This document shows, piece after piece, positions 55,163 to 64,000 of a stretch of 64,000 bases of DNA. Positions within the stretch are counted from its first letter, which is position 1. The number at the start of each line of letters is the position of its first letter. The notes below the pieces were generated by a model. The model was not told the origin of the DNA. It made no database searches and saw only the letters and a program-made list of their open reading frames with translations. Source of the stretch: Diplosphaera chodatii (taxonomy: Eukaryota; Chlorophyta; Trebouxiophyceae; Prasiolales; Stichococcaceae); the NCBI GenBank assembly GCA_032358165.1, contig JAALGY010000017.1, positions 2,976,001 to 3,040,000 of the forward strand, given 5' to 3'. The position numbers and the translations under genes were made by a program.

Positions 55163-57836
55163 TCAGGTGGGCGGCCCCAGCATCAGCATCGGACCCCCGG
55201 CAGCGCCGCCGCCGCTGCCGTCGCTGCCGCCGCCGGCATCGCCGGCTGCAGCGACAGCGGCCGGCGGCTGCTGCTGTGCGGCGTCGATGCGGCGCACCAG
55301 CGCCGCCTCGTCTGCGTAGGCGTCGGCGTCGGGGGCATCCTCCAGCGACTGGCGCAGCCGCTTCAGCGCCGCATCGAAGCCGGGGGCCTGGGCACCAGTG
55401 TTAAAAAAGTGAGGAGTTTCCGCTCTCCTGCACCTCTGCCGTTGCTGGTCAAGGGCAGCCTCGGCCACTTGCACACAGCTAACTGCATCAGACCAATTGC
55501 GACGATGGACGCGGAGGCATGCAGCTGAGACCATGGCAGGGCTGCAGCTGCAAGCATTTGCGCACAAAGCGTTGCAATGGGTCAGCAGGATAGCACCTCA
55601 GAGCAGAGCCCAGAGCAAGCAACCTTACAGAACGTCACAGAGATCGAATATGATGGTATATCTTGGATCCAGCCTGATCTGGGTTCCTTTGCTGTTGGCA
55701 TCTTCCATTGCACAAGCAAACGTGCAACCTGATGGCTACCCTGGGAACAGGGTTCGCACCCATGCACATGCTGCATCCTGGCACACGGCTAACAGGCACA
55801 CCTGGAACAGGGTCGGCGCGGCCTGCGGGTGCTCCGCCAGCGCGGCCGCCAGCGCCAGCGCGGCCTCGCGCACGTCGCGGTCCCCGCCCTGCAGCAGCGG
55901 CGGCAGCCCCGCGGCGGCGGCGTCCGCCACAGGGGGGCCCAGCGCGGGGCGCTCCGTGAGCACCGCGCCCAGCAGCTGCGCGGCCTTGCGGGACACCCGC
56001 GGGCTGGGGTCCCGCAGCCCCGCCGCCACCGCGCCCAGGCCGTCAGCCTGCAGCGCAACGGCTGAGGTGTGGAGACAACAAAGCAATGCGCAGAGTGCTC
56101 CTCCAGCCCTGAGCAGCACAACATACATGAAGCCTGCAAAGGCGCATCAGGCAGTCTGCCGTATCAGGGCCCACCTGCAGCAGGGCGTCCATGGCGGGCG
56201 GGTGGCGGCGGACCAGGCATGATACCGCGGTGTGGGCGGCCGCGCGGGCCGCGGCGTCGGCGTCTGTCAGCTGCGCCTGCAGCGGCGGCAGCGCCCCACC
56301 CTCCAGCAGCCACTGCAGAGATGGAGCACAGAGCTCATCACGAATGATCACCAGCACACTAGACCATCCCCACCGATGCAGCCCTGTCACACTGCCCGCT
56401 GCTACTGAAGCTCACCAGATCTGACATGCGATATACAAATGTGTGCACACAGCGACGTCGAGACCCCGTCAGGATGACACCCCACATCTCGACAGCGTCA
56501 TGAGCGTGAGCTGCTGCTACCAGGATCTTGTGCTTCCCCCCTCTGAGTCGGCACCTGCTGGGTGGGGGCGTTGTTCTGGGCGCAGGCCCCCAGCACCGAC
56601 GCCGCGCGGGAGCGGATGCCCGCATCCGGGTCCGACAGCAGCGCCAGCAGCGTCGGCAGGCCGCCCACGCCGCGCAGGTCGCTGCACCACGTAGGCAAAC
56701 AGTCTGACCACAGCATCCCCAAGGTGGGTAAAGGGCCAGCTTGTGGCGAAACTTGAGTGAGCCCGTGGCTGAAGACAGCAGCACTGCCACCGAGCACCGA
56801 CTATGCACAGGTCGGTACAGCAGCCCTCAACTGCTGTGAACTGATGCTCGAGTCACTTCACGCATTAACCACCACCACCAAGAATGGGGTTCTGCGCTTG
56901 TCCGTCCTGGCAGGACGGCATGTGGCTGATGTTGCAGCTGCTGGCGGCTGTGCCAACCCACTGGTTAGGGCTTGGAGAGAAGACTGGCCAATATCACTTC
57001 GAGAGCACCGCCGATGCTATTCAGCTGACGGTGCTGTCGAAGCACAGCACTGCCGCCGGTGTTGTCTCCCATGCCCGTCTTACCAGTGCCTCATCAGTCC
57101 CTTTGCATGTTCTGGACTGCATCTTCTAAACCCTTGTGGACGCACCGCGCAAAGTTGACGTCCTCCACGATCTCCAGCAGCTCGTCCAGCAGGTCGTGGC
57201 GCTGCTGCAGGGTGGGCGCGCCACCGGCATCCGGCGGCTGCAGCATGCATGTGCCTTTGTGCCTTGTTATTTTGCTGAAAGGGTTGAACAACCTGCGCAT
57301 GCGGCCTGATGACACTGTACCAGGTCTGCATGTGCAGTAGCGATGTGTTGACTGACATGCACCGGGTACCTGGTCCAGTTTGATCTTGATGTCGCGCATG
57401 CGCTGCGCTACGTCCTGCATATTGGCCGCCATCGCCTCCTGCAGCCTGCAACGACCAGCACATGCATCAGGCCATGGTGGCGGTGCTGGTACATGCCGCA
57501 GACGCTGCAGTAGGTGCACCGCGCGCCAGCTTGCTGACAGTTCCTGCTGTTACGTCTGTGGGACTTCGGGGATCCAAAGGGCCTAGGGTGGTGGTTGAAC
57601 AGTCCTGACGCACCAGGCGAGCTCCTCAGGCGACGGCTGCTTCGTGGCCTGTGTGCCGTCGCTGTGCTTCATGGACCACTCGAACAGGCCTGCAGCGGTG
57701 ATGCAGTGTTTTCGATTCTTTTTGAATACATATTGAACCTCAGCAGGTGGCTCTGGGCCTTCAGATACGAGAACTGGCGCACAGAGCGCCGGCATCTTGA
57801 ATGCAGATGGTTCAACAGCAATGCGCACCCTTCCAT
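55163..57836 (-). CDS. FES1: Fes1/HspBP1-type Hsp70 nucleotide-exchange factor
   Basis: Seven resolved exons: 57614-57689, 57370-57445, 57146-57237, 56555-56681, 56175-56312, 55802-56047 and 55163-55387, about 327 residues. The beginning, GLFEWSMKHSDGTQATKQPS followed by EELAW and LQEAMAANMQDVAQRM, is the Fes1 N-terminal signature. It is followed by armadillo-type helical repeats: DLLDELLEIVEDVNFARDL, GLPTLLALLSDPDAGIRSRA, DAAARAAAHTAVSCLVRRHP, VSRKAAQLLGAVL, DVREAALALAAALAEHP. The end is Gly/Ala-rich. Fes1 proteins release ADP from cytosolic Hsp70 and direct misfolded proteins to degradation. The first exon is unresolved. An ATG at 57834-57836 followed by GAAG would give a family-like MEGLFEW start, but the splice site there is one base off GT-AG. 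The gene diverges from ELIP. Confidence 0.85.
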
Positions 57837-58365
57837 GCTGGCAGCGTTGGGTCGCTCTGTGTCACCATCTCGGCGTTTTGAAGAGGCACTCCTAGATGAT
57901 AGCTTTCTGGCACTGTTTTCACCAGTCGTGTCGATCGATATCACAGGGTTGGAACCCAGGAAGTGGCGAGAAACTTCGGGATGGTGTGCCTGCAGGTCCA
58001 ATGTCAAACAGCAGCAAGGTGGCAGGGGTACCTGCCGCAGGCAGCCTTCAAGCAAGATGTCTTGTCGACGTGCAACATATAAGAGAAAGTCGCGGCCATG
58101 AGCTCTGCACTTGTGCTGCCTGGAAATGAAATGGACACAGCATGCACGCGTAGACTTGGTGGAGACACCCAGCTACCCTGCAGCAAATATCCCGGAGCGC
58201 TGGGGCGAAGCTGGCGCGAATGGCACGTCCGTCGTTGCAGGCCGTGATTGCGGACAGTGTCAGCTTGCAACGTCGACAATCAAACATACAGACTCAGCTT
58301 TGTCATCAACTTTACGGATAGATTGCAGCCTCTCCGCGTGCAATTGCATCAGGCACACCAGTGAT
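57837..58365. promoter_or_regulatory. Bidirectional promoter region, Fes1 and ELIP
   Basis: Two stress-linked genes start back to back over about 0.5 kb. An inverted pair of heat-shock-factor half sites, GAAACTTC, lies at 57970-57977. A full heat-shock element needs three or more units, so this is only suggestive. No TATA box was confidently placed. Confidence 0.3.
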
Positions 58366-60302
58366 ATGGCTACCATGATCATCGCCAACAGCGCCAGCGG
58401 CCTGCGGCTGTCAGCGCCATTCGCCGGCAGCCAGCAGCTGCGTCGCCCAGTCAGCGCACCCCGCGCCCGGTGAGCTTTCGTTCCGCGCTCTCGTTCCCTC
58501 TCCTGCCGAGCCAGCTGCCCCGTGGCGACACCCACCTCTGATCTGACCCGCGATCGCGCATGCATGAGCCATGTTCTTGACCAGTTTCACCATTGACGGT
58601 GCAATGCTGTACATGTGCTGCAGGTTTGCAGTGGCGCCGCGCGCCGAGCAGCAGTCCGGCAAGCAGGTGGGTGGTCAGACTGCCGACATCACCAAAGCTA
58701 GCCCCCTGCGTCCAATGGCAATGGATGCTTTCAACCCCCATCTCATGGTGCATCCGTAGACACACCACGCACATAATTCTACTTTATGGCTCTTTGGCTG
58801 TTGAGAACCAAACTTGACACCTTGGATGTGGACCACCACAGGCTCAGGAGACGCGTGACCGCGCCTCTGATGACAACCCAGCAGAGCGGGTACAGTCTTG
58901 GTACTATTTGCAGTGCCTGTCCTCCAGCTGCCTTGGCTGCAGGTCAACGTATGCCTGTGTGCAGTGTCGATCCAGCAGCATTGCTGGTGTTCCATCTGGT
59001 GGTCATCCAATGACCATGCCATTCAATTCACCAAGCTGCTCAAATCATGCAGGCAGCCAAGGAGTTCGAGGAGAAGATCGCCAACCCCATCGCCGACGCG
59101 ACGCAGCAGGCGTCCGGCCTGAACGCTGAGCAGATCAACAGGTGTGCTCATGTGCTTAACAGCAGCTTGGAATAAGCATGGTCGCCTGTCTTTCCTCGGC
59201 AGTGGAGTGCACTCCCTAGCACTGAGGTTTGACTATGCCAAAGCCGCATGCCACTCGTGTGCTCACAGGACGGCAGGAGCAGCAAAGGATGACGATGTGG
59301 GCGCATTTGCGGACACCATGAGCTTCGCCGGCCTGGCGCCTGAGATCATCAACGGCAGGTGTGCATTTGTGACTGCTGGCGTCACTGCTCGCAGTGCAGT
59401 TGCTCTTCAAGTGATGTAAATTTAGTATAGCGCGGCCTCTGCCCTTTCCAAGATTGCATTGACTGCCAGCTGTTCGCCAGTTGCAGATCATAATGGGAGT
59501 CCATTCACTGCAGGGCCGCCATGGTGGGCATGCTGGCCGCCTTTGGCGCAGAGGCCAACACACGGGCCCCGATCCTGAAGCAGATTCAGACGTCGCCAGT
59601 CTTCGTGGCAAGCGCCTTTGCCCTCATCATCCTGTCATCAGGTATGCTGAGGCATGATTCAGGTCCCCACTGCTATTTCATGTGCATTGGAACCTGTGTG
59701 TTTCAAACAACTTACAGCTGCTGTCACGGCGCTGCTGCAGTTGTCAGGTTTGTCAGGGCCGGCATTGGCCAAAGTTGTGAACATCAAATGGAGCTAGAGC
59801 AGATCAAGCTGACACCCCTGCTGTTTGGTGTGGTGCAGTGATCCCCATCATCCGTGGCGCTGACCTGGCCCGTAAGGGCGCCGGCCCCTTCACCCCCCGT
59901 GCAGAGATCTGGGTGAGTCATTGAGGCGCCCTAGCAGCTTTTTCACACTTTGCTGACCAGTCAGCAGTCAGCATCATTGTCCTCGCCTGTGACGCTCTGC
60001 TGACATGCGCGGACTGACACCAGTTTGCGATCACTTCTGACCTAGGCATGGGTTGTTGCACTGCAGAACGGCCGGCTGGCAATGCTCGCCTTTGCGTCGA
60101 CAATCGCGGTGAGCCTTACTGCCTGACGTGATGTGCTTGACTAGCCCATCTCTCCCTTGAAACATTCATGTGATGTTCGTATCTGTGTCAAAGCCACTTA
60201 CTTGATACAAAACAAAACACTATGCATGGTGCACGTGCTTATCTTAAATACACGTTCTTGCAGATCGAGACCTGGAAGGCCGGCCCCGGTCTGGTGCCCT
60301 GA
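58366..60302 (+). CDS. ELIP: Early light-induced protein (ELIP), chlorophyll-binding
   Basis: Eight exons, 58366-58469, 58624-58666, 59053-59141, 59269-59358, 59514-59641, 59839-59912, 60067-60108 and 60264-60302, give 202 residues with closed phases. The first 40 or so residues are Ser/Ala/Arg-rich and lack acids until APRAEQQ, as in a chloroplast transit peptide. Three thylakoid helices follow. Helix I contains PEIINGRAAMVGMLAAFGAE (E104, N107). A middle helix spans about 138-155 (VFVASAFALIILSSVIP). Helix III contains AEIWNGRLAMLAFASTIAIE (E174, N177). The two ExxNGRxAM motifs are the LHC-family chlorophyll ligands. ELIPs accumulate under high light and protect photosystems, probably by binding free chlorophyll or quenching. 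A TGTAA motif 196 bases past the stop may be the polyadenylation signal. Confidence 0.93.
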
Positions 60303-61284
60303 ACAGCTTTCTGAGGAGAGCATTGGGGATGGCAATGACTGCGGACGGGGTGTGTTTCTGACAGCAGCGAAGTTTCAGGATCGTTGCTGATCACTGTTTT
60401 GATGCTGCTCTTCGGTGGCTTGTGCGCTGTTGAGCTCGTAGGATTCCTGAGTCAATGATTCTGACTCTGCACCTCTTCTGATGGTTGTGCGCCAACCTGT
60501 AAACCTGACTTGGTCATGCTTTCCGTCACTGTGCCTGAATGTCAAGATTTTGCATCTTGAAAAGCATGCACGAACCTCGTGGGACTGCTCTCCCTCGACA
60601 GTGCTCACAACATCCAAGTTTGGCAGCATCAACTGCGAGATCGCATCCCTGAGTGGCTGCATCATTCACACAGCAAGTCGGTCGTGCACCCACAGCCACT
60701 AAGCTACGGCGGTTCGAATGTCGGCATGAGTGACGCTCGCAACTTCAAGGCCCCCCTCCTGCAGATCCTCATTGCCCTCCAGCTGAGCCAATGCTGACAG
60801 CTTGCCAATAAACCATCATCACTTGCAACACAAATATCCACAAATTCCACACCCTCTCATCTCGGTGGCCCTCCAGGCTTCCTTGCCAGAGACTCAGTTC
60901 ACGTCTTCAAGCCTCTCCAGTGTCCTCCGCAAGCTGCTGCAGAGCATGTGCCCTGCTGCACAGGCCTATAAAGCATGCGGCCTGCTGCACAGGCCTATAA
61001 AGTTCCGTGGTGCGCTGACCGCTACTTGCTGGTGGCGGCCCTGTATATGTCTTCATATGCATACGCATACTGCACCGGCTGTGTTGTTCTGAGTCCGCCA
61101 CAACCGCTCATACGGTATGGCAGCTGGCCGCAGCCGTCATCACACGCTGCAGTCGCTCTGTCCCTCTCATCGCTCGCAAGCCGCTTGGCTTGTACGTGCT
61201 TCGCTGCAGCACCCGCCGGTCTGCGTTTCTGGGTCCCGCCAAGCAGCCTTGAATTTCCGATCCCGCTGCCGCTGCCGCTGCCGC
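60303..61284. other. Convergent 3' flanks of ELIP and PFP
   Basis: This 982-base gap between convergent genes has a TGTAA at 60498-60502. A short direct repeat at about 60957-61000 (GCACAGGCCTATAAAG, twice) was noticed. No gene was found. Confidence 0.4.
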
Positions 61285-64000
61285 TCAGAAGATGCTGATG
61301 GGCTTGCCGTCGTTGATCTCCAGCGCCAGCGTCAAGTTGGCGAGGTGCGCAGCGGGGGCGCCGGCAAATTGGATTGGGCCCGGGCTCCTGAAGGACATGA
61401 CACTGACATTCTCAACGCCCACTGACTGTCAGCTGGACGGCCAGCAAGATGGCTGCTGTTCATGCACAGTGGCTGTGCCTTCAGCCCAGCAGGGATGCGG
61501 CACGCTGAGTTGAGTTTCATGCAGGTTCTGCAGACGTTCTGCACGTGCACAGAGCGGAAACGGTTGTAGAAACCAGCACGATGGTGGCTGAACGCTGGGG
61601 CGCACCTGTAGGCGTCGTCCACCGCCCAGGCCGCGCGCCGCTTGGCAAACTCCCGAAACACGGGGCCCTCCAGGTCGACGAGCGCTTTCCTGACGACTGG
61701 CTTGTCCTTGCCCTTGCGCCTGCACCAGGGGAGGGCAACCACTATAATGCTTTTAGACACAGACCTGCTGGCGGGGTGGAAACCCTTGACCTTGATGCTG
61801 GAATACCTTCGTTCTTTTGCACCAGCAGAAGCAATGTATGTGTGCAGGTAGCGGTTGCCGGGTACGTGTAAAACGCATGCCGACATGGCATGCGTGGTGC
61901 ACAAGCTTTGCTGCTGCATCTTGACTCGTGCAAAAACGGCCTGCGTGCTGCAACAGGCCTCCACAGCGCTCATGACTACCGATCGGGGGTACAGTGAACC
62001 CAAACTCTGCCCCAATGCAACCTTCATGCCCTACACTGTGAAGCCAGCGCGCACCGCTCGATGCACATCATGCCGGTGAGCGGCGTGCCGCCGACGGTCC
62101 AGCCGGCGGCCGGCCCCGAGAGCCCCCCCACCGTTGCCATCAGCCCCGTAGCGCCCGACTCTACCAGCGCCCCCGCGGCGCTGCCCAGCGAGTAGGTGTA
62201 CCTGCGAGGGGGGTGGGGGTTCAAGCGCGAGGTAGTGCACAGGCAATGCCGTTGGGTGCACCTGCAGGGCTGGCTTGCCGATTGACAGGGTGGCTTTGCG
62301 CTGTCTGTCTGGAGCATATGCAACGCCATGCGTGGCAGCGCATGGGCAGTCTGGCGCCCTTGCAGCAAGGTTCAGGTCAGGAGCACAGGCTCCGAAGGTG
62401 GGGGCGGATGTGCAAGAACATGCACGAAGGTGCTCACGTGGCGTCGAAGTTGGTGGGCAGGCTGCAGCGGCCCTCATAGCCCAGGTAGTGCGGCAGACCC
62501 CATATTTATGACAGTCTCGATTTAGGAAATGGATGTCCACCCAACCCCGTCTGCTCACGTGGCGTCGAAGTTGGTGGGCAGGCTGCACCGGCCCTCGTAG
62601 CCCAGGTAGTGGGGCAGCGCATTGAATTTGCCGACGAAGCCGCCCTTGCCCCGCCGTTCCTCCAGCTCAGCGGCCACCAGCTGCAGCAGCAGGCCCTCCG
62701 TCTGGATGCGGGCCACCTGTCAGAACAGGGGGCAAAAGTTAATACGCATGTTAGAAGTGTCGTGTGGCATGCAGGCATTGCGTTCAAAGCCAACAGGGCG
62801 TCGGCAGCCTGCAGGTTGGGATTGGGACACGAATCCTGCCGCTGAGGCCGTGCATGCGGTGCCCATTGGACTGCGCCTGGCAGATGGACAGGCCTGTTCA
62901 CAGGGTCGGAAATAGAAGGGGAATCCCCACCTGCACGTTGCCGTGGGGGTCCCTTTCCTGCAGCAGCTCCGCCTGCAGCGCCGCCGGGAACATCTCGAAC
63001 ACGGCCCGAGACGGCGGCGACAGCCGCGGCGCGACGCCTAGGCAGACAGCAGAAAAGCACTTGTGGTGCATGGTTGGATATGCTATGTAAGAACAAAGTG
63101 ACGCTGTTCCGATGTGCACGGTTATGGCCCACTCTGTAGCCAAAGTGCAAACCTGCAGCGCTGCTGTCGCCGCCGTCTGCCAGCAGCTCGTTCAGCTCGC
63201 CGATCAGGTCCCCCACCTACGCAGCAGCCAGAACAGAGGAGGTCGACCAATGTTTGTGGGCCAGTGGGACACCGTTGTGCATACTTGACAGCAGCCGAAG
63301 CCTTCGTCGCAGCGCTGACTGAGTCTGTAGCTACAGCAGACAGCGCGCTATTACTGAGACTTTTGCACGTTCTCAACTGGCCACTTTCGTGTGCCGCGGG
63401 GCCCAAGTAGCACCGCAAGCCCAGAGGGGTGAGGGCATCTGCCCCTGAGCAAGATGCAAATCAGGATATGACGCCTCACCTCGGGCACGCACTCGATGAG
63501 TCCCTCTGGCACCAGGACCACCCCATAGTTTTTGCCGGCCTCCGCCCGTGCGGCCACCATGTCTGCCAGCTGCACGGTGGGAAACACAACCCATCAAAGG
63601 GTTGAGTCAGGTACTTGAACAATGCCAGTAAATCGCAGCAGCAGCGTACATGTCCTGGCTGCATGCGGCCGCCACCCATCCTGCTGTCGCTGGGGCGCTG
63701 TTCTTCAGGTACTTGAGCACAGTCTCAGACAGGGATGAGCCGCCCCTCTACAACAGCAGGCGCAGGGCCGCACCTGGTTGGTGATCTCTGCCAGGGAGGT
63801 GCGATGAGCTGCAACCTCCTCGCTGATGAGGGCTGCCTGCACAGTGCGACGTGACCAGTTGGTCACCTCTTTTGACAGCAGGTAGTATGGCATTGCGCCT
63901 AAAGGAGCTTGCTGGTGTCAATGGCAGCGCATCACACAGGGCGGAGGGTGCTTTCGAAGTATCGGAGTGCAGCCGCATGTTCTCCCTGACCGACCGCAGG
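61285..64000 (-). CDS. PFP: Pyrophosphate-fructose 6-phosphate 1-phosphotransferase (partial, 5' end outside)
   Basis: Resolved exons: 63774-63836, 63480-63569, 63153-63216, 62931-63037, 62559-62716, 62055-62201, 61606-61719 and 61285-61387, all phases closing; the 5' exons lie beyond the right edge. The order of motifs follows plant [35 protein letters not shown] and [13 protein letters not shown], then [87 protein letters not shown] catalyses the reversible phosphorylation of fructose 6-phosphate by PPi in cytosolic glycolysis or gluconeogenesis. The region with the PPi-specific GGDD motif is not in the window, so catalytic (beta) versus regulatory (alpha) subunit cannot be settled. The protein ends NDGKPISIF, slightly longer than the plant C-terminus as I recall it. 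Confidence 0.9.
62432..62496 (-). repeat. Partial copy of a PFP exon with its donor site
   Basis: These 65 bases match 62553-62617, the 3' end of exon 62559-62716 including its GTGAGC donor, with about three changes. They still read [20 protein letters not shown]. No AG acceptor stands directly before them, so they probably stay inside the intron. Confidence 0.85.

Noticed and set aside
1..64000. CRISPR arrays, bacterial operons, IS elements, retrotransposon or viral genes
   Set aside because: No regularly spaced repeats, Shine-Dalgarno-led operons, transposase, reverse transcriptase or capsid motifs were recognised. The window is eukaryotic and spliced.

Overview
The window is nuclear DNA of a green alga (Chlorophyta). 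Supporting signs are intron-dense, GC-rich genes; short introns that mostly open GTGCG/GTGAG and close TGCAG; a chlorophyll-binding ELIP; a plant-type ELF4 clock protein; and a plant-type PPi-dependent phosphofructokinase. Short TTTAGGG-type motifs in introns would fit a trebouxiophyte better than Chlamydomonas, but I cannot fix the genus. Gene models were built by hand from splice sites. In almost every gene all exon phases close, and this is the main evidence for the boundaries. Nothing was aligned by computer.

Layout. 0.2-3.3 kb: minus-strand exons of an unrecognised membrane protein carrying a repeated module. 4.6-6.1 kb (+): ELF4-domain protein with a very long Ala/Pro/Gln-rich N-terminus. 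6.8-9.7 kb (-): LCMT-like SAM methyltransferase with an N-terminal membrane anchor. 10.3-18.3 kb (-): complete 22-exon VPS50/syndetin. 20.4-41.0 kb (+): six tandem genes (A-F) for secreted single-cupin germin-like proteins, plus the decayed 3' end of another copy between D and E. 42.1-50.3 kb (+): ORC3 with a long charged C-terminal extension. 50.6-51.5 kb (-): small unrecognised protein. 52.09-52.16 kb (-): tRNA-Val(UAC). 52.6-54.5 kb (+): protein with a C-terminal J domain. 55.2-57.8 kb (-): Fes1/HspBP1-type Hsp70 nucleotide-exchange factor, divergent from ELIP at 58.4-60.3 kb (+). 61.3 kb to the right edge (-): pyrophosphate-fructose-6-phosphate phosphotransferase, whose 5' part lies outside the window.

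The standout is the germin-like cluster. All six copies keep the HxH...E...H metal-site residues and a four-cysteine pattern. Their C-terminal tails, encoded by the last exons, differ in charge and length: Asp-rich plus Lys-rich, purely basic, Gly-rich, or lost. The intron that cuts cupin motif 2 sits at slightly different nucleotide positions in different copies. Other recurring features are GC-AG introns in at least five genes and small partial exon duplications left in introns or flanks of ORC3, the J-protein and PFP.
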